The notes: generated by a model from the sequence alone, not told the origin. Numbered from the stretch's first letter, positions 46,893 to 57,266 are shown. The stretch: DNA of 64,000 nucleotides from Sphingomonas sp. (GCF_019635515.1 NZ_JAHBZI010000001.1:1736001-1800000); one strand, 5' to 3'. Numbers and translations: made by a program.

Positions 46893-48848
46893 TCAGTCCT
46901 TCAGTTTTTCGAGGATTTGCGGCACGATCGCCGCGGCCGTGAGGCCAAAATGCCTGTAGAGATCGGGCGCCGGGCCCGATGCGCCGTAGCGGTCAAGGCC
47001 GAAGCGCAGCCCGTCGATCCCGGTGTAGCGCTCCCAGCCGGTGGTGACGCCGGCCTCGATCGACACGAGCAGCGCGTCGCGGGGCAGGAGATCGGCACGA
47101 TATTCGCGGGATTGCGCGTCGAAACGCGACCAGCACGGCATGGAGACGACATCGGCACCGACACCCTGCGCTTCAAGGGCCTCGCGGGCGGCAACGGCGA
47201 TTTCGACCTCCGAACCAGTGGCGAGGATCACGACCTTGCGCGGCGCTTCGGCGGCCTGAAGGCGATAGCCGCCCTTGCCCGCACCGCCGCTGCTGAGCTG
47301 CGGCAAATTCTGCCGCGACAGCGCCAGCAGCGAAGGCCCTTCGGCCCGCGCAACCGCCTCGCCCCAGGCTTCCGCGGTCTCGACCGCGTCGCACGGGCGC
47401 CACACTTCCAGGTTCGGGATCAGCCGCAGCGACATGACGTGCTCGACCGGCTGGTGCGTCGGCCCATCCTCGCCGAGCCCGATCGAATCGTGCGTCATCA
47501 CGAACAGGACCCGTGCCCGCTGCAGCGCCGAAAGCCGGATCGCCGGGCGCGCATAGTCGCTGAAAACCAGGAAGGTGCCGCCATAGGGGATCACCCCGCC
47601 ATGCAGCGCCAGCCCGTTCATCGCCGCCGCCATGCCGAACTCGCGGATGCCGTAGCGCATGTAGCGGCCCGAATAATCGTCGGCGGTGAAGTCGTGCAGC
47701 CCCTTGGTCAGCGTGTTGTTCGAAGGCGTCAGATCGGCCGAGCCGCCGATCGTCTCGGGCAACGCCGCGTTGATCGCGTCGAGCGCCAACTGGCTGGCCG
47801 AACGCGTCGCGATCTTCTTGGGCTCGGCGAGCAACGAAGCGATATGCGCATCGAGCGAGAAATCGGCAGGCAGATCGCCCGCCATTCGGCGCGAAAATTC
47901 CGCGCCATTCGAATCACCTGCCAGCCGCTGCTTCCACGCCGCATGAGGTTCGGCCCCACGCGCACCGGCCTTCAGCCAGGTCTCGCGGATATCGGCGGGC
48001 ACCTCGAACGGCGGATATTTCCAGCCCAGTGTCTCGCGCGCAGCCGCGACTTCGGCAGCACCCAGCGGCGAACCATGCGTCTTGCTGGTGCCCTGGAAAT
48101 TGGGCGCGCCCTTGCCGATGATCGTCTTGCAGCGGACCAGCGAAGGCCGGTCGTCGGCCAGCGCCGCATCGAGCGCCGCCTTGATGCTCTCCGGATCGTG
48201 CCCGTCGCATTCGACGACATGCCATCCGGTCGCGGTGTAGCGTGCCGGGATATCCTCGTTCGACGACAGCGACACCGGCCCGTCGATGGTGATCTTGTTG
48301 TCGTCCCACAGCACGATCAGCCGCCCGAGCCGCAAATGCCCGGCAAGCCCGATCGCCTCGTGGTTGATCCCTTCCATCAGGCAGCCGTCGCCGGCGATCA
48401 CCCAGGTGTTGTGATCGACCAGCGCATCGCCGAAGCCCGCATTCAAATGCCGCTCGGCGATCGCCATGCCTACCGCCATCGCCAGCCCCTGCCCGAGCGG
48501 ACCGGTGGTGCACTCGACGCCCGGCAGTTCGAAATTCTCGGGGTGACCGGCGCACGGCGAACCGACCTGGCGGAAGGTCTTGATATCCTCCAGCGTTGGG
48601 CGGGCGTAGCCGGTCAAATGCAGCAGCGAATAGATCAGCATCGATCCATGCCCGGCGGACAGCACGAAGCGGTCGCGGTCCGGCCACTTCGGATCGGCAG
48701 GATCGTATTTCAGATAATCCTGAAACAGCACGGTGGCGACGTCGGCCATGCCCATCGGCATGCCTGGATGCCCGGAATTCGCGGCCTCGACAGCATCCAT
48801 GCTCAGCGCGCGGATCGCGTTGGCGCAATCGGTGAAGGATGCGGTCAC
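46893..48848 (-). CDS. tkt: Transketolase
   Basis: This 651-residue thiamine-diphosphate enzyme transfers two-carbon units in the pentose phosphate and Entner-Doudoroff context. Blocks are [58 protein letters not shown] and [23 protein letters not shown] 48848 has AGGAG six bases upstream; upstream in-frame sequence is not homologous to the family. First gene of tkt-gap-pgk. Confidence 0.96.
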   Translation of the reverse strand: MTASFTDCANAIRALSMDAVEAANSGHPGMPMGMADVATVLFQDYLKYDPADPKWPDRDRFVLSAGHGSMLIYSLLHLTGYARPTLEDIKTFRQVGSPCAGHPENFELPGVECTTGPLGQGLAMAVGMAIAERHLNAGFGDALVDHNTWVIAGDGCLMEGINHEAIGLAGHLRLGRLIVLWDDNKITIDGPVSLSSNEDIPARYTATGWHVVECDGHDPESIKAALDAALADDRPSLVRCKTIIGKGAPNFQGTSKTHGSPLGAAEVAAARETLGWKYPPFEVPADIRETWLKAGARGAEPHAAWKQRLAGDSNGAEFSRRMAGDLPADFSLDAHIASLLAEPKKIATRSASQLALDAINAALPETIGGSADLTPSNNTLTKGLHDFTADDYSGRYMRYGIREFGMAAAMNGLALHGGVIPYGGTFLVFSDYARPAIRLSALQRARVLFVMTHDSIGLGEDGPTHQPVEHVMSLRLIPNLEVWRPCDAVETAEAWGEAVARAEGPSLLALSRQNLPQLSSGGAGKGGYRLQAAEAPRKVVILATGSEVEIAVAAREALEAQGVGADVVSMPCWSRFDAQSREYRADLLPRDALLVSIEAGVTTGWERYTGIDGLRFGLDRYGASGPAPDLYRHFGLTAAAIVPQILEKLKD

Positions 48849-48965
48849 AAGAGACTCCTCGGGCGTGATGCGGATGCCTTTGGGGCGGCTGCGCCCGCGC
48901 GTCAACCGGCTGGTCGTAAGCGCTTGCGAACAGGGGTTGTCGCTTGCCCGAGCTATGCTTAATCC

Positions 48966-49154
48966 ATGTCCATGGCCGCCGACCCAGCAGACCGCATCGA
49001 GAATGCACTTGCCCGGATCGAGGCTGCCGCAGCCGCAAAATCCTATTCGCTCGATCGCATCGAGCAGCGCCACGCCAGGCTGCGCGCGCGGATCGAGGAC
49101 GCGGTCGCCTCGCTCGATACACTGATCGCCGCCGAAGCTGCGGACGCCGATTAA
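48966..49154 (+). CDS. Small coiled-coil protein upstream of zapA
   Basis: A 62-residue helical protein (DRIENALARIEAAAAAKSYS, LRARIEDAVASLDTLIAAEA). TAA overlaps the zapA ATG (TAATG). Small coiled-coil genes are common before alphaproteobacterial zapA and may act in division, but function is unproven. A second ATG lies two codons later. Confidence 0.75.
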   Translation: MSMAADPADRIENALARIEAAAAAKSYSLDRIEQRHARLRARIEDAVASLDTLIAAEAADAD

Positions 49155-49453
49155 TGGCGGACGTTTCGCTCAGCATCGCCGGCCGCAGCTATTCGGTCGC
49201 CGCGCGCGATGGCGAGGAAAGCCATCTCCGCCACCTCGAGACCATCCTGCAGAAGCACGCGGCGACCGCGCTTCGCGCATCTGGCGGGCTCAATGCCGAG
49301 CGAACGCTGGTCTATCTGGCGCTGATCCTCGCCGATCTGATCGATGAGGGCGAGCGCAATCCGCCCGCCGGGGTCTCGCCGGTGCTGCTCGATCGCGTCG
49401 CCGACCGGCTCGAAGCGGTCGCGGCCCTGCTCGAAGGCAATGGCGAAGGGTGA
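49154..49453 (+). CDS. zapA: Cell division protein ZapA
   Basis: A 99-residue FtsZ-bundling protein: DVSLSIAGRSYSVAARDGEE, a central LRHLETILQKHAATAL and the helical NAERTLVYLALILADLIDEG. It is followed by 6S RNA and fthfs, the conserved neighbourhood. Confidence 0.9.
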   Translation: MADVSLSIAGRSYSVAARDGEESHLRHLETILQKHAATALRASGGLNAERTLVYLALILADLIDEGERNPPAGVSPVLLDRVADRLEAVAALLEGNGEG

Positions 49454-49547
49454 AATTGCCGGCGTGTTGCCGCGAGACGCCTGTCGCACCCCCGTCACCG
49501 ACCAAGTTCGCGCCGGCTGACCCTTGAGCAACCCCGCCCAAAGCTCT

Positions 49548-49697
49548 ACATAAGGGGCGGCGGGCTCTGCCCGGTACGAGCTTTAGCGATTATCCCTGAG
49601 GCGATTCATCATCCAAGGGGGCTGTCCCTGTGCAGATCCTGGTCTGCGGCACATGGTCCCCACCTGACGTTTACGGCGTCAGAGGATATTCAAGCAA
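49548..49697 (+). ncRNA. ssrS: 6S RNA (ssrS), approximate limits
   Basis: The zapA-fthfs interval lacks a protein gene and folds into a long rod: CTCTG near 49570 pairs with CAGAG near 49682; an apical arm (TGTGCAGA / TCTGCGGCACA) lies at about 49629-49653; a central region around CCCTGAGGCGATTC can form the open bubble that mimics a promoter. A side hairpin CTGACG / CGTCAG is at 49664-49682. The location is the conserved ssrS site. 6S binds the sigma-70 holoenzyme. Confidence 0.65.
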
Positions 49698-49703
49698 ACG
49701 GCC

Positions 49704-50294
49704 ATGGCGGACCCGCCACCTGATTCCATGAGCCCGAAGAACATCAGCCTGGACAAGCCCGCCCTGAGAGCCCGGCTCCGCGCCGTGCGCGACGCTTTCG
49801 TGGCGGACGGCGATGCCGCGATTCTCGCGCCCGACGCGTTTGTCGAACGGCTTAGCCCGGGCATGACCGTCGCCAGTTATTTTCCGATCGGCAGCGAAGC
49901 CGATCCCGCCCAGCTCGCCGCCGCCGCGATCGAGCGCGGATGCCGCATCGCCCTGCCCTTCGTGATCGATCGCGCCGCGCCGATTCGCTTCTTGATCTGG
50001 GAAGACGGCGCGCCGCTGATCGATGGCCCCTATGGCCTCCGCCAGCCCGATCCGGCCAGCGAGGAGGCCGCGCCTGACGTGATCCTTACCCCGCTGCTCG
50101 GCTTCGACGCCCGGTTCAACCGGCTCGGCCAGGGCGCCGCGCATTACGATCGCGCTTTCGCCCGGTACGAATCCGCGTGGCGCGTCGGCATCGCCTGGTC
50201 GGTGCAGGAGCTTCCGGCCATCCCCGCCGATATCTGGGACGTGCCTTTGCACGCCATCATCACCGAGAAAGGCATGTCGTGGCACAACGCGTAG
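49704..50294 (+). CDS. 5-formyltetrahydrofolate cyclo-ligase
   Basis: A 196-residue enzyme that converts 5-formyl-THF to methenyl-THF. Blocks are SLDKPALRARLRAVRDAFVA, VASYFPIGSEADPAQLAAAA and TPLLGFDARFNRLGQGAAHY followed by DRAFARY (phosphate-binding signature). The start at 49728 is an alternative. It is next to 6S RNA, as in E. coli ygfA. Confidence 0.92.
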   Translation: MADPPPDSMSPKNISLDKPALRARLRAVRDAFVADGDAAILAPDAFVERLSPGMTVASYFPIGSEADPAQLAAAAIERGCRIALPFVIDRAAPIRFLIWEDGAPLIDGPYGLRQPDPASEEAAPDVILTPLLGFDARFNRLGQGAAHYDRAFARYESAWRVGIAWSVQELPAIPADIWDVPLHAIITEKGMSWHNA

Positions 50295-50500
50295 AACCAA
50301 GCTGGCGCAAGCCCGCCGGTGCGCTCGCCATCATCGCCTGGATTCTGGTATGGATCGTGCTGATCGCCACCGGCTCGCACTGGATCGGCCAGCTGTGGAT
50401 TCTCGCGCAGCTGCCGATCTATCTGGTCGCGGGGATCATCTGGATCCTGCCGCTCCGCCCGCTGCTGATCTGGATGGAAACCGGGCGCTGGCGGGCCTGA
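50279..50500 (+). CDS. DUF2842 family small membrane protein
   Basis: A 73-residue protein, EPSWRKPAGALAIIAWILVW ... AGIIWILPLRPLLIWMETGR, which is the DUF2842 signature with two transmembrane helices. GTG 50279 overlaps the preceding gene by 16 bases. Function unknown. Confidence 0.85.
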   Translation: MAQRVEPSWRKPAGALAIIAWILVWIVLIATGSHWIGQLWILAQLPIYLVAGIIWILPLRPLLIWMETGRWRA

Positions 50501-50782
50501 TGCCTCAACCATCCGTCTTCCGGGGGTCCTGAGCCGGGATCCCGCTTCTTCTACGGGCCAAGGCGGCGCGTCCTCGCAAGGCCGGGCAACGGAACGATTG
50601 CAATGTAGGATTTCGCCTGCTTGGCTCACGCGGTCGGCAATACCGGCTCGCTATTTGAAATCGTCGTCGGAAAATACCCATGGTCAGTGCGACCATTGGG
50701 ACCATTCGCGCTCAGGCGAGGCGGAAGTCAGGGTTGGTGCTGATCCGGATCGAACGCCTGTCGCCCTTGCAAATAAAGGGGA
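50501..50782. other. Intergenic region, no gene seen
   Basis: The 280 bases between DUF2842 and tRNA-Asp contain no convincing open frame. A short imperfect hairpin (CCCTT / AAGGG) lies just after the tRNA 3' end on the reverse strand. Confidence 0.6.
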
Positions 50783-50859
<77 letters not shown>

Positions 50860-50905
50860 AGTATCCGTGCGAGGAGGCGGGCACTAGCCGCGCCGTTTTG
50901 GGGTG

Positions 50906-52150
50906 TCAACCGGATTGATCGCGACTTTGCCGGCGTTGCGTTTTTAGCTCGCCGCCATCGCGCACCAGCGTGCCATGCTCGAACAGGAAGCCGGCGATAT
51001 CGGGCTTTCCGGCCGCGGCCAGCACGGTCTGGATGATGATCAGCAGCGGCACCGCCAGCAACGCGCCCGGCGTGCCCCACACCCAGCCCCAGAAGCTCAG
51101 CGAGATCAGGATCAGCAGCGGACTGATCGTCAGCCGGTGCCCGACGATCAGCGGCGTCACGACATTGGCTTCGATCAGATGCGATCCGATCATGATCCCC
51201 GCCGGCACCAGCGCCCAGAACAGGTCCGGAAAGGTCATCAGCCCGCCCATCGCCAGCAGCAGCGCCGCCAGCACCGGCCCGAAATAGGGGATATAGTTGA
51301 GCAGCGTGACGATGCCGCCCCACATCAGCGGCGTCGGCATCCCCATCATCCATAGCGCGCCAGCGACGATCAGCCCGAGCGTCAGATTGATCAGCGTGAT
51401 CGTCCCCAGATAGGCCGAAGTATCGTCGACCACATCCTGGATAACGCGCGCCGTCGCCATCGCCCCGCCGAAGCTCGACCGTGACGTGATGGCGTTGCGG
51501 CGCAGCCGGGTCCAGCCAGAGAGGAAGAAGTAGATGACGAGGATCGCGAAGAACATCTCGATCAGCGCCGACGGCGCCGAGGTCGCGAACAGATCGAGCA
51601 GCGAGCGCGGCGGCGTGGTCGCCATCACCTCGGGCTGCTGGCGCATCGGCTCGTTGGCGAAGTTGATCAGCGTCTTGTTCACGAACTGGTCGAGATTCGC
51701 GTAGAAATCGATCAATGGCTTCAAATTATTCTGGATCTGCGGGATCTTGTTGGGAAGATCGCGCACCCATTGCCAGGCGGGCACGATGATCGACGCCAGC
51801 GCCACGTTCGCCGCTACGAGGAAGATCAGCACGCAGGTGAACGCCGCGATAGGCGCGGGCACGCGGTGCCGTTCCAGCCACTCGAGCAACGGCACCAATG
51901 CGATGGCGATGACGATCGCCATGGTCAGCGGCAGGAAGAATACCGACCCCGCCTGCAGCGCGAAGGGCAATGCCAGCAGCAGTCCGATGCCGGCGATCAG
52001 CGCCAGCGAGGCCATCAGCCGGTCGAGCTTCTGCCCGTCGCCGGGATTCTGGTCGGCTTCATCAAGGATCGGCACCGTCGGCGTCATCGCCGGCACGCCC
52101 TGCTCCTGAGAAGGTCCACCGCCGCCAATGGTCTTGCTCTTGTCCGCCAC
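50906..52150 (-). CDS. AI-2E family transporter (PerM-like permease)
   Basis: A 414-residue membrane protein with about seven to eight helices. Typical regions are PLTMAIVIAIALVPLLEWLE, GGIVTLLNYIPYFGPVLAAL (with the conserved NYIPYFGP) and GSHLIEANVVTPLIVGHRLT. The family was named for autoinducer-2 export but most members have unknown substrates. A soluble N-terminal extension of about 40 residues is Gly/Pro-rich. Confidence 0.92.
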   Translation of the reverse strand: MADKSKTIGGGGPSQEQGVPAMTPTVPILDEADQNPGDGQKLDRLMASLALIAGIGLLLALPFALQAGSVFFLPLTMAIVIAIALVPLLEWLERHRVPAPIAAFTCVLIFLVAANVALASIIVPAWQWVRDLPNKIPQIQNNLKPLIDFYANLDQFVNKTLINFANEPMRQQPEVMATTPPRSLLDLFATSAPSALIEMFFAILVIYFFLSGWTRLRRNAITSRSSFGGAMATARVIQDVVDDTSAYLGTITLINLTLGLIVAGALWMMGMPTPLMWGGIVTLLNYIPYFGPVLAALLLAMGGLMTFPDLFWALVPAGIMIGSHLIEANVVTPLIVGHRLTISPLLILISLSFWGWVWGTPGALLAVPLLIIIQTVLAAAGKPDIAGFLFEHGTLVRDGGELKTQRRQSRDQSG

Positions 52151-52219
52151 AAAGCCTCCCTAGCCCTGTATGACACTAGCGGCATTTGCAGCGCATGTAA
52201 TCCCGGCTAGCCTGTGTTT

Positions 52220-53680
52220 ATGGGCGAAATCCTGCTGGTCATCGACGAAGGTACCACCTCCACCCGCGCGATGCTGTTCGCGCCCGATGGCAAATGCCTC
52301 GGATCCCACGCCGCCGAGCTGACCCAGCATTATCCCGGACCCGGGCTGGTCGAGCACGACGCCAACGAAATCTGGCGCCGCAGCCTCGAATGCGCCTCGG
52401 CGATGGTCACCAAGGCCGGCGGCGCGGATGCCATCGCCGCGATCGGCATCACCAACCAGCGCGAGACCATCGTTTTCTGGGACAAGACCAACGGCGAGCC
52501 GCTGGCTCCCGCCATCGTCTGGCAGGACCGTCGCAGCGCGCCGCTCTGCCGCAAGCTCAAGGAAGCGGGCGAGGAACCCGGCGTCCAGGCCCGCACCGGG
52601 CTGCTGCTCGATCCCTATTTCTCCGGCACCAAGATCGCCTGGGCGATGGAGCATTGGCCACAGCTGAAGGGCGCCGGTGATCGCCTCGCCATCGGCACGA
52701 TCGAAAGCTGGCTGGTGTGGAAACTCACCGGCGGCCTCCACATCACCGACGCCACCAATGCCTCGCGCACCCTGATGATGGGCCTGGGCAGCGGCGGCTG
52801 GAGCGACGGCCTCATCGACATGTTCGGCTGCCCGCGCGATGCGCTCCCCGAGATCGTCGATTGCGCCGGACAGTACGGCACTACGCCAGTGTTCGGCGGA
52901 TCTATCCCGATCTGCGGCATGGCTGGCGACCAGCAGGCCGCAACCATCGGCCAGGCCTGTTTCACCAAAGGCGATACCAAGGCGACCTTCGGCACCGGCG
53001 CCTTCGTCCTCACCAATGCCGGCACCACCCCGCCCGCCTCGAAGAACCGATTGCTCGCCACCGTGCTGTGGCAACTCGGCGGCCGCCGCACCTATGCGAT
53101 CGAAGGATCGGTATTCGTCGCCGGCAGCCTGGTCCAGTGGCTCCGCGATTCGGTGAATTTGATCGAGACCGCGCCGGAGACCGAAGCCATCGCCCGTTCG
53201 GTTCCCGATAATGGCGGCGTCTATCTTGTTCCGGCCCTGAGTGGACTCGGCGCGCCCTGGTGGGAGCCCGATGCCCGCGCGGCCATATCCGGCCTCAGCT
53301 TCTCCAGCACCCGCGCCCATATCGTCCGCGCCGCGCTGGAGGCGATGGCGCACCAGAGCCACGACCTCAAGACCGCCTTCGCTGCCGACGGCGCCGATTG
53401 GTCACGGCTGCGGGTGGACGGTGGCATGGTCACCAACGACTGGATCGCGCAGGACCTCGCCGACATGCTGGACCTGCCCGTCGACCGCCCCGACTTCGCC
53501 GAGACCACAGCGCTGGGCGCGGCCATGCTGGCGGGCGTCGGCTGCGGCCTGTTCGCGAACCTGGAGGACGCCGCGAAGATGCGCGGCCCGGAGGCGACGT
53601 TCGAGGCCAGGATCGATGCCGAGGCGCGCGGGAGGCGGCTGGCCGGCTGGAAAGCGGCGGTCGAGCGCGTCGTCCGCTGA
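52220..53680 (+). CDS. glpK: Glycerol kinase
   Basis: A 486-residue FGGY kinase making glycerol 3-phosphate. Motifs are LVIDEGTTSTRAMLF, GITNQRETIVFWDK, VWQDRRSAPLC, SGTKIAWAME, DATNASRTLMM and RVDGGMVTNDWIAQ. ATG 52220 is used. No glpF or glpD is nearby. It shares one base with the next gene. Confidence 0.95.
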   Translation: MGEILLVIDEGTTSTRAMLFAPDGKCLGSHAAELTQHYPGPGLVEHDANEIWRRSLECASAMVTKAGGADAIAAIGITNQRETIVFWDKTNGEPLAPAIVWQDRRSAPLCRKLKEAGEEPGVQARTGLLLDPYFSGTKIAWAMEHWPQLKGAGDRLAIGTIESWLVWKLTGGLHITDATNASRTLMMGLGSGGWSDGLIDMFGCPRDALPEIVDCAGQYGTTPVFGGSIPICGMAGDQQAATIGQACFTKGDTKATFGTGAFVLTNAGTTPPASKNRLLATVLWQLGGRRTYAIEGSVFVAGSLVQWLRDSVNLIETAPETEAIARSVPDNGGVYLVPALSGLGAPWWEPDARAAISGLSFSSTRAHIVRAALEAMAHQSHDLKTAFAADGADWSRLRVDGGMVTNDWIAQDLADMLDLPVDRPDFAETTALGAAMLAGVGCGLFANLEDAAKMRGPEATFEARIDAEARGRRLAGWKAAVERVVR

Positions 53681-54048
53681 TGCGCCTCCATCGCGGCTAT
53701 GCGCTGCTCGCGCTGGCGTTGTTCCTGGTCGAGGTCCTGATTGCCCTGTTCGTTCGCGATAACTTCGTCCGCCCTTATCTGGGCGACACCATCGCCGTGA
53801 TCCTCGTCTACGCGGGACTGCGCACCGCCTTTCGCATCGGCCGCATACCCGCCGCCGCAACGGCCTTCCTGGTCGCGGTCGCTATCGAGTTCGGTCAGTA
53901 TTTCCGCATCCTCGATTGGATCGGCCTAGCCGACAACCGGATCGCACGCATCGTCCTCGGCACTGGCTTCGCGGTGGAGGACTTCTTCGCCTACGCGGCG
54001 GGCGCCCTGATCGTCCTCGCCGTCGAGGCAGTACGGTCTAAGCCGTAG
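53680..54048 (+). CDS. DUF2809 family membrane protein
   Basis: A 122-residue protein with four hydrophobic helices and the DUF2809 blocks YLGDTIAVILVYAGLRTAF and AVAIEFGQYFRILDWIGL. It is coupled to glpK by TGATG. Its 3' end overlaps the convergent acyl-CoA synthetase by 11 bases. Function unknown. Confidence 0.85.
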   Translation: MRLHRGYALLALALFLVEVLIALFVRDNFVRPYLGDTIAVILVYAGLRTAFRIGRIPAAATAFLVAVAIEFGQYFRILDWIGLADNRIARIVLGTGFAVEDFFAYAAGALIVLAVEAVRSKP

Positions 54049-55801
54049 CCTCCGCCGCGAACATCCCACGCAGATCGGTCTTCAATATCTTGCCATTGGC
54101 GTTGCGCGGCAGCGTGTCCTGCGAGAAGCGGACATAGACCGGCACTTTGAACCCGGCGAGCCGCTCGCGGACCCATGCCTGCAGCTCCTCCTCGGTCGCC
54201 GAAGTGCCCGGCGCGAGATGCACCACCGCCGCCGGCACCTCGCCGAGCTGGCGATGCGGCACGCCCACCAGTGCGGCGTCGGTCACCGCCGGATGCGCGT
54301 AAAGCACGTCCTCCACCTCGGACGAATAGATATTCTCGCCGCCGCGGATGATCATGTCCTTGGCCCGGTCGACAATATAGAGGAACCCCTCCTCGTCGAG
54401 CCGCGCCAGATCCCCCGTCCGCACCCAGCCATCGACGAAGGTCGCCGCGGTCGCCTCGGGCTTGTTCCAATAGCCCCTCACGATCATTGGACCACGCGCC
54501 CAGAGTTCGCCGACCTCGCCGACCGGCAGCTCTCGCGTCGCATCGGCGTCCATGATCTTGAGGTCAGCCGCCGCTACCGGAGGCCCGGCGCTGGTCGGGC
54601 GGTTGAGATAGTCTTCGGCCGAATGCTGGCTGACCGTCGCGGTGGTCTCGGTCATTCCCCAGCCATTGCCGGGCAGCGCCCCGAACTCCTCATAAATGCG
54701 CTTGACCAGCTCGGGCGCGGAAGGCGCACCGCCATAGGAGATGCTCTCCAGGCTGGAGAGGTCGTACTTCTTGCGCTCGGGATGCTCGATCAGTTGCCAC
54801 GCGATCGTCGGCACGCCGCCCGTGGCGTTCACGCCCTCACGCTGGATCAGGTCCATTGCCATCACCGGATCCCATTTGCGCATGAAGATCATCGTCGATC
54901 CCGTCGCGACGACCGTCATCATCGCCGCGCTGCACGCAGTGACGTGGAACAATGGGATGACCAGCAGCATCACCTTCTGCTCGGGCGCGGCGGGCGGCGT
55001 CTCGCCCCGGCGCAGCATCGCGCGGCCGGCGGTGTAGCCGCTCGACATGATGTTCGTGCAGAAATTGCGGTGCGTGCCCAGCGCGCCCTTGGGATTGCCG
55101 GTGGTGCCGCTGGTGTAGAAGATCGTCGCGTCGTCATCGGGCGCGACATCGGCTTCGGGGAAGCCGATGTCCTCCAGATCGCCCCATTCCTTGCGAAGGC
55201 CAACCAGCACTTCGAGCCGGCTGGCATTGCCCTCCAGCTCGCCCTTGGCGCGGCTGACCACCACGCGCTCGAGCGCCGGCAACTTGTCGTAGCAATCCTT
55301 GAGCCGCTCGTGCCGTTCGCCATCGACGAACAGCACCTTGGCGCCCGAATCGTTGAGCGCATATTCGAGCTCGCCGCCCGTCCACCACGCATTGAGCGGC
55401 ACCATGATCGCCCCAATGCTGACCGCGGCGAAGAAGATCGCCGGCCATTCGGGCAGGTTACGCATCGCCAGCGCGACGCGGTCGCCCTTCTTGACCCCCA
55501 TCGCCACCAGCTTGTGGGCGATATGCGAGGTGGCGCGGTAATTCGCTTCGTACGAAACGCGCTCGTCTTCGTAGATGGTGAAGTCACGCGGCCCGTAAGC
55601 GCGCACCATTTGCGCCAGAATCCGTAGCGTCGGCGGCGCATGCTTCCACACCCGCGTCGGCACGCCGCGAATATCGACCGTGTCCATCTCGAACTTCGCG
55701 CCCGGCGCGGTTAGCAGCGCCTCGGCTTCCTTGAGCGACATTGCGGGCCAGTTCGGGTCCAGCGGCACGATCGGTTCGGAGGCCACGCCTATTCTCTCCA
55801 T
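54038..55801 (-). CDS. Acyl-CoA synthetase (AMP-binding)
   Basis: A 587-residue class I adenylate-forming enzyme. Motifs: P-loop IFYTSGTTGNPKGALGTHRN, GNGWGMTETTATVSQHS, VRTGDLARLDEEGFLYIVDR, RAKDMIIRGGENIYSSEVED and the catalytic Lys in LPRNANGKILKTDL. It activates a carboxylic acid (probably a fatty acid) for the beta-oxidation genes at 57-62 kb. The exact substrate is not deducible. Confidence 0.92.
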   Translation of the reverse strand: MERIGVASEPIVPLDPNWPAMSLKEAEALLTAPGAKFEMDTVDIRGVPTRVWKHAPPTLRILAQMVRAYGPRDFTIYEDERVSYEANYRATSHIAHKLVAMGVKKGDRVALAMRNLPEWPAIFFAAVSIGAIMVPLNAWWTGGELEYALNDSGAKVLFVDGERHERLKDCYDKLPALERVVVSRAKGELEGNASRLEVLVGLRKEWGDLEDIGFPEADVAPDDDATIFYTSGTTGNPKGALGTHRNFCTNIMSSGYTAGRAMLRRGETPPAAPEQKVMLLVIPLFHVTACSAAMMTVVATGSTMIFMRKWDPVMAMDLIQREGVNATGGVPTIAWQLIEHPERKKYDLSSLESISYGGAPSAPELVKRIYEEFGALPGNGWGMTETTATVSQHSAEDYLNRPTSAGPPVAAADLKIMDADATRELPVGEVGELWARGPMIVRGYWNKPEATAATFVDGWVRTGDLARLDEEGFLYIVDRAKDMIIRGGENIYSSEVEDVLYAHPAVTDAALVGVPHRQLGEVPAAVVHLAPGTSATEEELQAWVRERLAGFKVPVYVRFSQDTLPRNANGKILKTDLRGMFAAEATA

Positions 55802-55948
55802 TAGTCAATTCTGAATGTTGGGTTTGGACCGGAAAGCCCCACCGGATGCCACGTTAGTGTTGATTCATGCCGCGCTCAAGGCAATAGGAGTCGGGAGCCG
55901 CCAAAGCGAAGCGGCGAGCGGGATTCGAACGAGAGGTATGGCGTTTCA

Positions 55949-57166
55949 ATGACAAGCTATGCGGCCGAGGCGCTGGGTTTCGATACGTCGAGACTGGCCC
56001 GGATCGAGCCTTATCTCCAGAAGCGTTACATCGACTCCGGCGTGCTTCCGCACTGCCAGTTGCTGATCGCTCGCGACGGCCAGATCGCCCATTTCTCGCA
56101 TCAGGGCAGTGCGCGTGACGGCGGCAAGCCGATCGACGAAACGTCGCTGTTCCGCATCGCGTCGATGACCAAGCCGATCACCTCGGTCGCGTTCATGATG
56201 CTCGTCGAACAGGGCAAGGTTGCACTCGATACGCCGGTCCACCGGATATTGCCCGAGTTCAAGAATCTGACGGTGATGACCGGTGGCAAGCTTGGCGCGT
56301 TCGAGACGCGTCCAACCAGTCAGCCGATGCGGATGGTCGATCTGCTCCGCCACACCAGCGGTCTGACCTATGGCTTCCAGGAACGTACCGCGATCGACGC
56401 CGCCTACCGGGAGCTCAGGCTGGAGCGCTGGCATGGCGGCCTGACGCTCGACGAATTCGTCGCCGAGCTCGGCAAGCTCCCGCTCGAATTCTCGCCCGGT
56501 GACGAATGGAATTATTCGGTCTCCACCGATGTGCTCGGTGCCGTCATCCAGCGCCTCTCCGGCCAGAGCCTCGATGCGTTCTTCCGCGAGCAGATTTTCG
56601 CGCCGCTGGGGATGGACGATACCTTCTTCTCGGTCCCTGCCGAAAAGCTCGATCGCCTGACCGATTGCTACACCCTGACGCCGAAGGGCGAGCGGATCAT
56701 GTACGATACCGGCGAGGATTCGGCCTGGGCCAACCCGCCCACCCAGATTTCGGGCGGCGGCGGATTGATCTCGACCAGCCTCGATTATCACCGCTTCTGC
56801 CGGATGTGCCTCAACGGCGGTACGCTGGATGGCGCGCGCATCGTCGGCCGCAAAACGCTCGACCTGATGACACGCAACCATCTGCCGAACGATTCGGACC
56901 TGTCGACCATGTCTCAGTCGCTGTTCAGCGAGACGACCAACGCCGGGACCGGCTTCGGCCTCGGCTTCGCGGTCACCAAGGATGTCGCCAAGACACTACT
57001 CCCTGGTAGTGAAGGCGAATATTATTGGGGCGGCATGTTCTCGACCGCCTTCTTCATTGATCCGGTCGAGCGGCTGCACATGGTCTTCATGACTCAGGTG
57101 AGCCCCTCCTCGGCCTTCACCGTCCGCCGCGAACTTAAGACGCTGATCTATTCGGCTTTGACATAA
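55949..57166 (+). CDS. Serine hydrolase, beta-lactamase/EstB (class C) fold
   Basis: A 405-residue protein without a signal peptide. The S-x-x-K motif is SMTK (S72, K75); the second-motif Tyr is Y189 in EWNYSVSTDVLG. The C-terminal region has GFGLGFAV and YYWGGMFSTAFFIDP. It probably acts as a cytoplasmic esterase of family VIII rather than a beta-lactamase, judging by missing export and its place between lipid catabolic genes. Confidence 0.87.
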   Translation: MTSYAAEALGFDTSRLARIEPYLQKRYIDSGVLPHCQLLIARDGQIAHFSHQGSARDGGKPIDETSLFRIASMTKPITSVAFMMLVEQGKVALDTPVHRILPEFKNLTVMTGGKLGAFETRPTSQPMRMVDLLRHTSGLTYGFQERTAIDAAYRELRLERWHGGLTLDEFVAELGKLPLEFSPGDEWNYSVSTDVLGAVIQRLSGQSLDAFFREQIFAPLGMDDTFFSVPAEKLDRLTDCYTLTPKGERIMYDTGEDSAWANPPTQISGGGGLISTSLDYHRFCRMCLNGGTLDGARIVGRKTLDLMTRNHLPNDSDLSTMSQSLFSETTNAGTGFGLGFAVTKDVAKTLLPGSEGEYYWGGMFSTAFFIDPVERLHMVFMTQVSPSSAFTVRRELKTLIYSALT

Positions 57167-57175
57167 TAATTGGCG

Positions 57176-57247
57176 CTCCTGCGGACGCGGGAGCCCAGGG
57201 CCGCAAGCGCGTCGCCCTGTAACCCTGGCCTCCTGCTTTCGCAGGAG
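57176..57247. repeat. Hairpin repeat, family C
   Basis: Arms 57176-57200 and 57223-57247 with cores CTCCTGCGGACGCGGGAG and CTCCTGCTTTCGCAGGAG. The right arm ends in AGGAG, seven bases before an in-frame ATG of the next gene. Confidence 0.82.
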
Positions 57248-57266
57248 AACATGAATGGAGACGATA

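Noticed and set aside
55920..55940. T-arm-like GGGATTCGAAC before the serine hydrolase
   Set aside because: No D-arm, anticodon arm or acceptor pairing can be drawn around it.
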